This document shows positions 26,023 through 38,568 of a DNA stretch of 64,000 nt, one piece after another; positions within the stretch are counted from its first letter, which is position 1, and each line of letters begins with the position of its first letter. The position numbers and the translations under genes are program-made. The stretch comes from Arctopsyche grandis (Eukaryota > Arthropoda > Insecta > Trichoptera > Hydropsychidae). Location of the stretch: assembly GCF_051622035.1 (NCBI RefSeq), contig NC_135359.1, positions 31,649,501 through 31,713,500 of the forward strand. Reading direction: 5' to 3'. The notes beneath the pieces are model-generated. The model searched no databases, had not been told where the DNA came from, and worked only from the letters and a program-made list of their open reading frames with translations.

Positions 26023-26301
26023 GAACATTTAATATCTCACACCGGGGAAAAGCCTTACAAGTGTGAAATTTGCCTGAAATCACTTACTCAAAAACCTAGC
26101 CTCGAGACACATAAAAAATTGCATGCTGGGATAAAACCACACAATGTGACATTTGTTTATAATCATTTATCCGAAAAGATAAACTTGTGACACATTTAAT
26201 ATCTCACCCCGGTGAAAAGCCTTACAAGTGTGAAATTTGTTTAAAATTATTTACTCGAAAATCTATCCTCTGGTCACATAATAAATTACATATAAAAAAA
26301 T
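26023..26301 (+). pseudogene. Downstream finger remnant, copy B
   Basis: Continues the finger array after the insertion: [19 protein letters not shown], then a one-base deletion in CACACAATG (copy A has CACACAAATG), the same TAA as in copy A, and a last finger ending in TGA. Not translatable as a unit. Confidence 0.75.
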
Positions 26302-26571
26302 GATGAATATAAAAAAAATTGTTATTATATAAATACTGTTATTATTCTTACATTTTGGCTGCATGCGTGCCATGATGTTTTTGGTGCCCCCTTCTCATGT
26401 CATTTCAGTTCATTTAAATAATTTTAAGAGAAATGATAATTCAAAATTAAATGCACAGATCTATTATTTGGCTTACTTGTTTTATTTATTTTAAATGTAA
26501 TAATTTTTATTTATTGGATGAAATTGTGGTAATTATGATAAACATACTTCATCATCGTAAGCCAGGGGTCA

Positions 26572-26736
26572 AAGTGCTCTAAAATTGTGGCAATTTCAAC
26601 AGACGGGACGAAACGTATGACCGGCGTAAGAAAAGGGTTTGTTGCCATTTTGAAAGGAAAAATTAGTCATGAGGTAGTTGCTTACCATTGCGTAGTTCAT
26701 CAAGAAGCGCTTTGTGTCCAGACATTTCCAGAAAAA
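26572..26736 (+). pseudogene. hAT-type transposase fragment (unit B)
   Basis: Counterpart of 11031-11195, with STDGTKRMTG where A has STDGAKRMTG. Confidence 0.6.
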
Positions 26737-27202
26737 AATTGCAAAGTTTCAGTCCCATTCGTACTTTACCAATGGCTGCTCGGAATAGTGCTCGGGTGCT
26801 GAGGCCGTACCACTGCCGAAGATTCTTTAGCCATGATGTTTTCCGCCTGCCCCGACTGCGTTGGCCTACGATTTTCCCCTGGTTTATAAGGCGCAGGAGA
26901 TCGTATTTTTCGTTCCGCATCACATGTCCGAAGTACTCCAATGTACGCCTTTTCACACTTTTGAGCACTTCGACATATTTTCCCATCAGGGCAAGCACCT
27001 CGGCATTGGTACGACGCGCCATCCATGAGATTCTCAGCATCCTTCCGTATGTCCACATCTCAAATGCCTCTCGTTTCTTACATGTGGCATCCGTCGGGGT
27101 CCATGCTTCTGTTCCATACAGAAGGATGCTGAAAACGTAGCATTGTAGAAGTCTCAGTCGGGGTGCTATACTGAGATCACGTGTGGTTAGGACTTTTTTC
27201 AT
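26737..27202 (-). pseudogene. RTE-clade C-terminal fragment (unit B)
   Basis: Counterpart of 11196-11661, with a few amino-acid differences. Only the end of the RT and the C-terminal tail (EYFGHVMRN, GRRKTSWLKNL) remain. Confidence 0.75.
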
Positions 27203-27257
27203 ATCACTATGTGCTAATTATCAACATACACTAGGTACATGTTTACATTAAAACAAT

Positions 27258-28099
27258 AAATGATTTAAATTAAAGTAGCCACTTGTACTCTCACAAACCA
27301 TTCTAGCGAGCAATCCATATTTTATGATCTTTGCTCCATTGTACACACGAAATGATAACCTTTCTCTCCAGGGAATGATGCTCTCATCGAGGGATAACTG
27401 CTGAACGGGTTTATACACATTTAAAAATTTTGGTATAAAGTAATCAAAAACGGGTTGTATGTACATACCTTGTGTAACTTTTGGTTTTCATCACCGAGTG
27501 TTTCATTGTTAGAAAAGTGACATGATTGCCATATTTGGCGAAATCTATCTCTGCTCATTACTTGAGCAAAAATAGGAGTGGCACAACCTGGATCCGTGCT
27601 CCTATATTCGTCTCTATTGTCTTTTTTTACTTTTCCCATCATCGATATCAGCCCCATGAATTTTTTCATTTTTCATCTCGATGTTCTTCCAAACTTCAAT
27701 AAATTTTGAATGTGATAACGATTAGATTCTTCCACAAAAAAATAAAATAAATCATCACCAACAAATAATTCCACAGCGTCCATGATATTCTTATGATCAG
27801 TTGGTAAGATTTTCACACCAGGATCACCAAGGAATCGTTCTAAATCAGGTGGTTTATCATTTTCAGACCACCCAAATTCGTCTTCACTTTTCGAATGACT
27901 ATCAGTTGAATTGGAGTCACTAGGGAGACGTAATGTCTGAAGATGGGCTCTCAGAGGAATAATTTCACTGTTATCGTCAGTCACTTTCAAAATCCATAAT
28001 ATTGTCACTGTCACTCCCAACACTTACCGAATAATTCGAATGTTTATCAGCGGTATATTCCTCATCGTCATCATAAGAGACGACGTCGTCGTAATCCAT
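27258..28099 (-). pseudogene. piggyBac-type transposase relic
   Basis: Minus strand. The N-terminus starts with ATG at 28099: MDYDDVVSYDDDEEYTADK, an acidic leader. After a stop and frame change come DSDSKSED-like acidic runs and KPPDLERFLGDPGVKI (27673-28023). The core follows in two further frames: MSRDRFRQIWQSCHFSNNE (27421-27669) and QLSLDESIIPWRERLSFRVY (27248-27466), where DESI carries a catalytic Asp of the piggyBac DDE domain. Sequence ends where unit B similarity starts, so the C-terminal half is missing. At least three frame breaks make it inactive. Confidence 0.8.
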
Positions 28100-28799
28100 T
28101 TTAATGGGTAATATCGTGGTGAAGAAACTATGTATATACTTATGGGGTCTGGCAAGAGTTGTGGAAGTTCACGTACCGGTTATGTTGTTGAAGTTGCGGC
28201 TGGATCGTTGTGTGTCGGATCTCTGAAATCGGTGCAGCTATGATGTTCTCAATGCAACTACGTTGAAGGAGTTCTCCGAAACGGCGGTGTTCTTGAGGCA
28301 GATTGACTGATTTTATATGATTGATTTTTTGATTTTTAAATGCTTTTTATTATTTCGAAATTATGTTCACAATACATCTTATATCTGGTGACACGACAAC
28401 ACGTTCACAGAATTTCCGTTAACCGAGGACGCGCTCCAGGCATTACGTCTACGGCCATCTCTTTCAAAGACCGTCCGTTCACCGATATCTCGTTTACTGA
28501 CGCGTGTCTGGCGCGTGACATTGTGGCTGGAGATGCGACGCGGAGTTGATGATCACGCGTTTGGCGCAAGGCATATGTGCGTGTCGATACAACGCATGGT
28601 TGATGATCAACGCATGGTTGATGTCTAGTGCGAGGTTGAACTGCCCTGTTTTTTTTACGTTCTTGGTGAGGGCGTCTGGAGGTTGAGTTCGAGAGCGCAC
28701 ATGGCGGTTTGATCATCGTGATGTTGTACAATATACTTTATTTATTTATTGTATATGCTTCTTCCCTGTACGTTAGCGATGTTTGTCATTTTTTAGGAA
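28100..28799. other. Unassigned, possibly LTR-derived
   Basis: Mixed-composition sequence without a recognisable protein. The phrase TCTGGTGACACGAC near 28385 looks like a retroelement primer-binding site following an LTR end, but no matching second LTR or TG...CA boundaries could be fixed. Confidence 0.3.
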
Positions 28800-29059
28800 T
28801 CTTGATGTGTTGGCGTCGGTTAAAAAAATTTCACTTTAAAAATTTTGTTGTATAAAAAAAAGTTGTCTGTCTGAAAAATTCCTGTACTGTTATTTTACAA
28901 CTAGTGTTAGACCCGTTGATTTCAACGGGTGGTTTCGAAAAGGAATTGAAACTCGAATAAAAATAACGTTAAAGATATTGAATCGACTGGTTTCGGAAAG
29001 AAATTGATGCACGAATTACGAATGACAAATTACGAAGTGATTACGAATTACGAATTACA

Positions 29060-29470
29060 TTTTGTGTATCGCCGACGCCTCCGGCACCCCGGGGCCTTCG
29101 CCCCCGGCGCTTCCGTCGCTCCGGGGCCTTCGGCCCCAGCGCTGCCGACGCCTCCGGCGCCCGCAGCGCACCCAGCGCCCCCGATGCCTTCGGCACCCCG
29201 GGGGCTTCGCCCCCAGCGCCGCCGACGCCTCCGGCGCCCCCAATGCTTTCGGCACCCCGGGGGCTTCGCCCCCAGCGCCCCCGATGCCTCCGGCACCCCG
29301 GGGGCTTCGCCCCCAGCGCCGCCGGCGCCCCCAGTGCCCCCGATGCCTCTGGCACCCCGGGGGCTTCGCCCCCAGCGCCGCCGACGCCTCCGGCGCCCCC
29401 AGCGACCCCAATGCCTTCGGCACCCCGGGGGCATCGCCCCCAGCGCCCCCGATGCCTTCTGCACCCCGCG
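29060..29470. repeat. GC-rich palindromic minisatellite inside Helitron
   Basis: Repeats of CCCCGGGGGCTTCGCCCCC and GCCGACGCCTCCGGCGCC. GGGCTTCG starts at 29202, 29261, 29302 and 29361, spacings of 59, 41 and 59 bases. Each unit is self-complementary (GGGGGC TTC GCCCCC). Open in many frames but with no protein signature. Related sequence occurs inverted at 34580-34720 and 42162-42200. Confidence 0.85.
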
Positions 29471-29474
29471 GCCT

Positions 29475-29715
29475 GAAAAAACTGGGAAACTGAAAAACTG
29501 AAAAAATGAAAAAAATGAAAAAACTGAAAATATGAAAAAAATGAAAAAAATGAAAAAATTGAAAAAATGAAAAAACTGAAAAAATGAAAAAAATTAAAAA
29601 ACTGAAAAAATGAAAAAAATGAAAAAACTGAAAAACTGAAAAAAATGAAAAAACTGAAAAAATGAAAAAAATGAAAAAACTGAAAAAATGAAAAATGTGA
29701 AAAAAAAAAATTTGT
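29475..29715. repeat. TGAAAAAA-type simple repeat inside Helitron
   Basis: Degenerate (C)TGAAAAAATGAAAAAA repeats; the corresponding tract in the Helitron fragment at 34420-34580 is the reverse complement. Confidence 0.85.
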
Positions 29716-31204
29716 TCCCCATACTGGTTGATTCATCATGTTCGGCGAGAGTTAGGACACACACACACACACAGATTACCGTCTTTATATATATGATAAT
29801 TGATGTATAGCATAAAGACTATAAAAAGTTTTTGAGATTTTATTCTCATTTTGGAAATTTAGTGTATGAAAATGCTGGCTACCCCTGTCCAAAAATTATT
29901 ATGTTGTAAATTTTGCAATCATTTATAACATAAAGACGATGGTAATATTTTTAGATATTTTCCGCTCATTAAAAATTTATTTGAATAAAAAAAGATTGGT
30001 TATCCCTGTTCAAAAATTATTATCAGAGTACGGATAGCCAAGTTGCCTCTCATTGTTCAATTGTTATAAATGCTTTGTAAAAAAGGTTCGGCAAACCTTT
30101 AACAATGGATTTACAACATTTGAACAATGAACGGCACCTTGGTTATCCGGGCTTTAATTATTATATTTTAAATTTTGCAACCATTTATATCATCAAGACA
30201 ATGGGAATATTTTTAGATTTTTTCCTCACTTTAAAAACTTTGTTGTATAAAAAAAAGTTGGTTACCCCTGTCCAAAAATTATTATGTTTTAAATTTTGCA
30301 ATCATTTATATAATAAAGACAGTGGGAATATTTTTAGATTTTTTCCTCACTAATAAAATCTCTTTGTATAAAAAAAGGTTAGTTACCCCTGTCCAAAAAT
30401 TATTATATTTTAAATTTGGCTATAATTTATATCATTAAGGTGATAAGAATATTTAAAATTTTTCCTAACTTAAAAAAATGGTTGGTAACCACTTTTTAGG
30501 AATACTAATCGAGTGATTATAAGGTTCTTAACTATCATCAGAATTTTAATTTTAATTTTATTTGAATCAGTCGATGGGTTTGAAAGCTATGTTCAATTTA
30601 AAAACATTTATAAAATTTTGCGAGTAGAAATAAATATTTTTTTCGTCAATCACTGCTTCAAATGTCTTTTTTGGAATTTGAAGTCGGCGCTTTTTTTTGA
30701 TAAGACGCATTATCTACCACCACAACAGAATTCGGTTCCAAATTTGGAATCAATTTCTCGATTAACCATACTACACTATATATAAAAACGGACTGTCGCT
30801 AAATATATATATACTAGTGAATAGCCCGATGAAACATCATCGCATGGGTATAAAATTATTATATACTCGTATAAAACTAAAAAAAAAAATCCGGAACCGG
30901 AACCGTTATTTTCGTAGACTCTCATAGATAGTTTTCAATTCTTTATTTGTAATAATTTTCAATTCTTAAAAATACGCAGACTCCCATAGAGAGTTTTCAA
31001 TTATTTATTTAAAGTTCTATTTTTTTCTATTATTATTAGCTATCGCCCCGAGCGATACTGCAAATCGAAATCGATTCACTCGATCCATGACACCCGACTT
31101 CTCCCGACAACTACCGAAGATATGACTCCGTTTTGATTGGTTGTCCATACGTTCTGTACGATTATTGAATATTAACGTTATTTAGAGCAGCCTTTATATC
31201 CGTA

Positions 31205-31262
31205 TCATGGTGTACTGGTCAGTGTATATTGATCTGGGCGCGATGGGGGTAGGTTCGAGTCG
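31205..31262 (+). other. tRNA-like sequence in Helitron (first)
   Basis: Box A-like TGGTGTACTGGTCAGTG followed by box B-like GGTTCGAGTCG. No complete cloverleaf with an acceptor stem was found, so this is a tRNA-derived relic rather than a gene. Confidence 0.4.
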
Positions 31263-31496
31263 GCGTCCTGGAATTGATTTTATTTTTTCAAATATCGCTA
31301 AAATATAAATTAATTTCAATTTCAATAATTTCAATTAAAAATATATATTTAATTGTTTTATATGAAAAGAAAAAAAAATGGTTCAAAACTTCGATAAATG
31401 AAATTATTAAAATTACGTATTTTTATATGGCGAGAAGGAATATTTCAATTAATGTTTAAAAAAAAAAGGCGAAGTGAAAAATTGGATTTGGCACGA

Positions 31497-31582
31497 TGTC
31501 AGAGACGATCAGCTCATTTAGACCCATATTCAGGCTATTTGGGGTGATCGGTTCGAGTCGCGACAAAGTCGTCTCGTCGAAA
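31497..31582 (+). other. tRNA-like sequence in Helitron (second)
   Basis: AGACGA near the start can pair with TCGTCT near the end, and GGTTCGAGTC resembles box B. Likely tRNA-derived relic or part of a degraded SINE. Confidence 0.35.
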
Positions 31583-31719
31583 AATTAATAAATCGATTTT
31601 TATCGATTCGTTCATTATGTTCGGCGAGAGTTAGGACACACACACACACACACACACCCACACACCCACACACCCACACACCCACACACCCACACACACA
31701 CACACACACACAGATTACC

Positions 31720-34374
<2,655 letters not shown>

Positions 34375-34379
34375 TGTAT

Positions 34380-34808
34380 GTGACGGACGATCAACCATCA
34401 ACCAGTATGGGGAACAATTTTTTTTTTTCATCTTTTTCATATTTTTCATTTTTTTCAGTTTTTTTTCAGTTTTTTTCAGCTTTTTTCATATTATTTTCAT
34501 TTTTTTAAGTTTTTTAATTTTTTTCATATTTTTCATTTTTTTTTCCATATTTTTCATTTTTTTTCATATTTTTCATTTTTGTGCTCCGGGCGCCGGGGGC
34601 GAAGCCCCCGGGGTGCCGAAAGCATCAGGGGCGCCGGAGGCGTCGGCGGTGCTGGGGCCGAAGGCCCCGGAGCGACGGAGGCATCGGGGGCGCTGGGGGC
34701 AAAGGCGTCGGGGCGTCGGCGATGCATAAAACGTAATTCGTAATCACTTCGTAATTTGTCATTCGTGCATCAATGTTTTCCCGAAACCAGGCGATTCAAT
34801 ATCTTTCG
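34380..34808 (+). mobile_element. Helitron-family fragment (third)
   Basis: Shares CAACCAGTATGGGGAACAA, the poly-pyrimidine TTTTTCAT tract, the GC-rich minisatellite and ATTACG repeats with the Helitron at 28901-29796, but on the plus strand. It stops at GATTCAATATCTTT before the 3' hairpin and CTAG. The 5' start differs (GTGACGGACGATCAACC). Confidence 0.7.
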
Positions 34809-35033
34809 TCGCTTTCATTAAAGGATCTCGGTTATTCCGATGATAAACGGATTTTTGTAAATGACCACCCAACCGTTTCTAACAAAATGCTGCTGACCAA
34901 GGTGAAGTCCCTGGCTAAGGAAAAAGGTTTTTTGTATGTTTGGGTGAAACACTCGAAAATCCTATTACGAAATAACGATACCTCACCGATCACAGCTATC
35001 TACTCAGAACGAGATTTAAAGAATATTCAGTGA
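34809..35033 (+). pseudogene. FP-type C-terminal domain fragment (retrotransposon ORF1-like)
   Basis: About 75 codons ending in TGA 35031-35033. The pattern IFVNDHPTVSNKMLLTKVK, YVWVKHSKILLRNN and ERDLKNI is the FP C-terminal domain seen in many insect proteins and in ORF1 of some non-LTR retrotransposons. The apparent ATG at 34773 lies in Helitron sequence, so the true N-terminus is lost. Confidence 0.65.
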
Positions 35034-35069
35034 AGTACTCAATATCGTTTTTCTATTGAATGTGGCTAT

Positions 35070-36210
35070 TTGTACATAGTACATAAGAAGATTATAAGAA
35101 TATTAAAAAAAATGTTGTATTCGCAGACACCCGAAGAGTGTGATGTAAATAAAACTATTTTTTTGCAGGATACAAGAATGGTGGAGATATTTTCCAAAAA
35201 TAAAAAAGTTTCTCTTGTAGAATATTTTAGTAAAGATTGGGATTCGTGCAGGGAAATGTGGGTACATTGTTTTCGAAAGTATCTCCCAATGATCGGTGAT
35301 TCTACAACAAATAGAATTGAAAGGTCCTTTTGGACGCTCAAAAGCCATATTAAAACCGAGCTTCATTCCGTTCCGTCTATTGGAATTTGTATTATTGAAC
35401 TTAACTACATCACACTAAGAATTAAAAATTCAAATGCAATGATGGAACAAAAAGTTTATCGAATAATGTATCCAGTTCCTGAAACAAGGCAATTACTAGA
35501 TGTTGCATCATACAAATTAACAGTAGGAGGTATGCAATTATATCACAAATCTTTAAAATTACTTTTTATTTATAAAGCAAACATGTCAATAAAGGAAAAT
35601 GCCAAAGTCAGGGAAAATTTCAAAGATGGTAGCAGTAAAAAATATTATACATCTCCAGAAAATTCCACATGCAGTTTTTGGAAATCATACATTGTTCCTT
35701 GTCGCCATTTTTTATTTGTGCGGGAGGAACAAAAAATCGATGCATTTCCAGAGGAATGTTTTCATCAAATATACAAAAATCAAGATATTGAAGTCGAATC
35801 ACGAATTGATTCGTATTCACAATGAAGAATTTATCAGTAGTGATAGTGAAAATCAGAAACCTTTTAAGGACAATGAAAAATTTTATATGGCATTCTATGC
35901 CATAAAAAATTTAGCCGACCTTAGCTCACATCACGGTACGCCGTCATTCTTAAATTATATGGAAGAGTTAAAAATGATAGAGAATCACTCACTCTTCAAC
36001 CAAACTCAACATAGCTCAAAAACCAGCGTACAAAATCAATCACAGATAGAAATCGATCGAGACACGGTAATGGAAAATACCCAAGAACTTAAAGAAAAGA
36101 AATGCGTTTTATATGACACCATCAATAAACTCAATATAAATTTAAAATTTAAGAACAAAATCAAAAGCAAGGGTCGTCCCAAAAAAAAAAAAAACCAAGC
36201 AAAAATTTAA
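35070..36210 (+). pseudogene. MULE/ZSWIM-type transposase-derived fragment, frameshifted
   Basis: The first frame (35070-35825) begins after the presumed DDE core with EYFSKDWDSCREMWVHCF and contains a SWIM-type zinc motif, CSFWKSYIVPCRH. Sequence then continues in another frame (to 36210) with an acidic/Ser-rich linker and a basic end, KSKGRPKKKK, resembling an AT-hook. The order (post-DDE region, SWIM, basic tail) matches ZSWIM1/3-like and MULE proteins. The catalytic domain is absent and the frame is broken near 35800. Confidence 0.6.
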
Positions 36211-36250
36211 TCGAAAATTAAAAAATAAAAAGGTAAAATTGCCATTTTTT

Positions 36251-36357
36251 GGTAAACGGACTACTAGTCATATGTCACAGGACAACTGGTCGCTCTAGAT
36301 CGGTCACACGTGATCATCCGTCACACTAAAACTGGTCACGAGAAAACTGGTCACACC
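36251..36357 (-). repeat. GTGACC-rich dispersed repeat (inverted copy)
   Basis: Reverse complement of the unit at 40741-40870: GTGTGACCAGTTTTCTCGTG, TGATCACGTGTGACCGAT, then ACTAGTAGTCCGTTTACC. Confidence 0.8.
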
Positions 36358-36694
36358 CTAATCTAATAATTTACTAGTTGTATTACTCGGCTTCGCTCGG
36401 TATGTGTAATATAAACCGCTTAAACATGACTAATCTAATAGTAACCATTTTATTAAATTCATTTGAATACTCATTTGTTTTTTTTTTTATTAAATTGACT
36501 CTCACTGCGCCCCCGGAGACTTCAAATCCTGTGAATCGAAAAAAATCGAATGTGTTCTTCCGAATCAACCAATGTTACATAAATACAAAGTCTCTTTCGA
36601 AATTATATATTAGACTAGCTATTTGTAATATAAAGTAGGATAATTACAAAAAGCAAAAAAATAAAAATAACTCCAATAAAAATAAAAATATATT

Positions 36695-36900
36695 GTCTCT
36701 TTCGAAATTATATGTATATACCAGAATCCGGCGGCTGCGAATTCTCGTATATATGTTACACCGAATCCGTGAAATTGTCTATGACACGCATTCGGCAAGA
36801 GAATTGCCGAATGCGTGAAAAATGCAAGCACGTTGCCCAGTTCACGGTTTCGGCAAATTCTTTGCCGAATGCGTGAACTGGACAGCGTGTAATATTATAA
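36695..36900. repeat. Hairpin-rich repeat (copy 1)
   Basis: Contains a perfect 14-bp hairpin CACGCATTCGGCAA/TTGCCGAATGCGTG (36785-36798 and 36804-36817) and an 18-bp hairpin with two mismatches (36840-36857 and 36861-36878). An inverted copy of the block lies at about 37750-37870. Confidence 0.8.
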
Positions 36901-37749
36901 CCAAGTGTCAAAGTGACAGCTGAATGAGGATGTTTAATTTACATATTATTATGTATAATATGACTACATACATATGTTTCGATCATCTCATATGACTTGT
37001 ACATAAATTAATGCTATTTTTATACATTTTGATCAATATTTTAAGTCGGAATTTTATACCTTTTGAAGAATCAGTATTATATTATAAATATTTTATTTCA
37101 TTACACATGTCCCAGAACATAGCTCTCGGCTTCACCGACCAGACCAAATGTATAAAAACGTGAACGACTAAGAAATCACCGGGTGTGAAACGCTTAATCT
37201 AACTGCATATATCTCTCCGGAGTCCGGAGATACATTTTCCGAAGGACCAAAACAGCCCTGCGTGACCTGAGCCATAGAACACTTTGTATTTTAACAAGCT
37301 CATAGTCACCTCTCACTCATTGGTTTAACTTAAAAACATTTTTTGGACAGGGGACTATTACAGACAAACACTCTTTGAAGTCTTTGAGAATGGGCTAAAA
37401 ATGTACCTTAAATTTAAACAATAAGTCACTATTAATAGTTTTTTGGGCTTTTATTATTTCTTTTACACAAAAATACAATGGAGCTGACTGTGTGTTCATA
37501 CATAGTAAATAATTTTTACATGATATAAATTAATATTAAAAATTTTAACAACTTTTCTCACCGTCACAGATAGAATTTGCTCATATTTAAATTTAGCGCA
37601 TTTCACAGGAGTTGTGACCACTAGAAATTATGTACTATATGCATTTCAATTATAATTGATAGTAGTAGTAGATTTATGTAAAGTTCTAAAAAACAACACC
37701 GGAGCGCTGCTGTCTATTTGCCGACTCCATGCTTTGAGCAGACAAATTC
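36901..37749. other. Unassigned AT-rich stretch
   Basis: No gene or clear repeat boundary seen; a TCCGGAG-type inverted phrase occurs near 37215-37230. Confidence 0.4.
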
Positions 37750-37870
37750 GCCAAAAAATTTGCCAAATCCGTGAACTGGGCAACATGCTTGCATTTTTCA
37801 CGTATTCGGCAATTCTCTTGCCGAATGCGTGTAATAGACAATTTCACGGATTCGGTGTAACATATACATA
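37750..37870. repeat. Hairpin-rich repeat (copy 2, inverted)
   Basis: Reverse-complement relation to 36695-36900, with the same hairpin (CACGTATTCGGCAA/TTGCCGAATGCGTG) carrying one mismatch. The following 37875-38010 is instead a direct repeat of about 36505-36615. Confidence 0.75.
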
Positions 37871-38105
37871 TAATTTCGGACTTCAAATCCTTTGAATCGA
37901 AAATAATCGAATCGGAAAAAAAAATAAATTGAATTTTGTGTTCCCAACCAACAAACAACCAATGTTACACACATACATATATGCAAAGTCTCTTTCCAAA
38001 TTATATATCAGATTAATCTGAAATCCTAATTCTTATAATCTTCTTATGTACTATGTATGTACAAATAACCAATAAATCGTCGATACTGTATGTACAAATA
38101 GCCAC

Positions 38106-38568
38106 ATCCTTAAAAATTTGGGCCCTTCGAGAATGGTCCGTGATGCTTTGCATCAATCTGTGCAATGGTAGCTACGCCGCCGGCCAAAGAACCGCGGTTT
38201 GCCGACCCCAGGCTTAGAATGAGTTTTATATTTACCATAATTACATATATCAATTTTATTCAATAAATAAAATTATTACATTTAAAATAAATAAAACAAG
38301 TAAGCCAAATAATAGATGTGTATTCAATTTTCAATTGTCATTTCATTTAAAATTATTTAAATAAACTGCAATGAGAAGAAATGACATGAAAGGGGGGCAC
38401 CAGAAACATCATGGCACGTATGCAGCCAAAATGTAAGAATATTTATATATTAACAGTATTTATAACAATAACAATTTTTTTTTTATATTTATCCCAGTAT
38501 GCATTTTATTGTGACCTGAGGGTAGATTTTAGAGTAAATGATTTTAAACAAATTTCACACTTAGGCTT
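38106..38568. other. Zinc-finger gene 3' flank (copy C, inverted)
   Basis: 38220-38500 is the inverted match of the flank at 10766-11030. It includes finger-like remnant sequence immediately after the stop of copy C at about 38520-38568. Confidence 0.6.

Larger units (their letters stand above)
28901..29796 (-). mobile_element. Non-autonomous Helitron, structurally complete
   Basis: On the minus strand the element starts TCATATATATAAAG (5' TC at 29796) and ends CTAG (28904-28901). It is preceded six bases upstream by a hairpin with 9-bp arms, ACCCGTTGA/TCAACGGGT. Flanking bases are A on the 5' side and T on the 3' side, the expected A^T insertion with no target duplication. It has no Rep/helicase. 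The interior contains a GC-rich minisatellite, a (TTTTTCA)-like tract and ATTACGA repeats. Confidence 0.85.
28800..30490. repeat. About 120-bp tandem repeat array, split by a Helitron
   Basis: Units share ACCCCTGTCCAAAAATTATT and GGGAATATTTTTAGATTTTT; starts of the first phrase near 29883, 30005, 30264 and 30383 give about 120-130 bp spacing. The partial unit TTTTGTTGTATAAAAAAAAG at 28842 lies on the other side of the Helitron at 28901-29796, so the element landed inside the array. Confidence 0.75.
35062..38105. mobile_element. Candidate MULE-like element with terminal inverted repeats
   Basis: GTGGCTATTTGTACATAGTA with ATAAGAAGATTATAAGAAT at 35062-35101 is inverted at 38029-38105, where the right copy has a partial internal duplication. 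The only coding relic inside is a MULE/ZSWIM-type protein. Long terminal repeats suit MULEs, but no 9-bp target duplication was found. Confidence 0.45.

Noticed and set aside
29004-29739. Several 80-230 codon frames rich in Ala, Pro, Gly or Phe
   Set aside because: They come from the GC-rich minisatellite and TGAAAAAA tract inside a Helitron; all strands and frames are open, with no domain.
36362-36410. Possible Helitron 3' end (ACTAGTTGTATT beside CTCGGCTTCGCTCGG)
   Set aside because: The nearby motif is a direct, not inverted, repeat of CTCGG, so the required hairpin is not formed.
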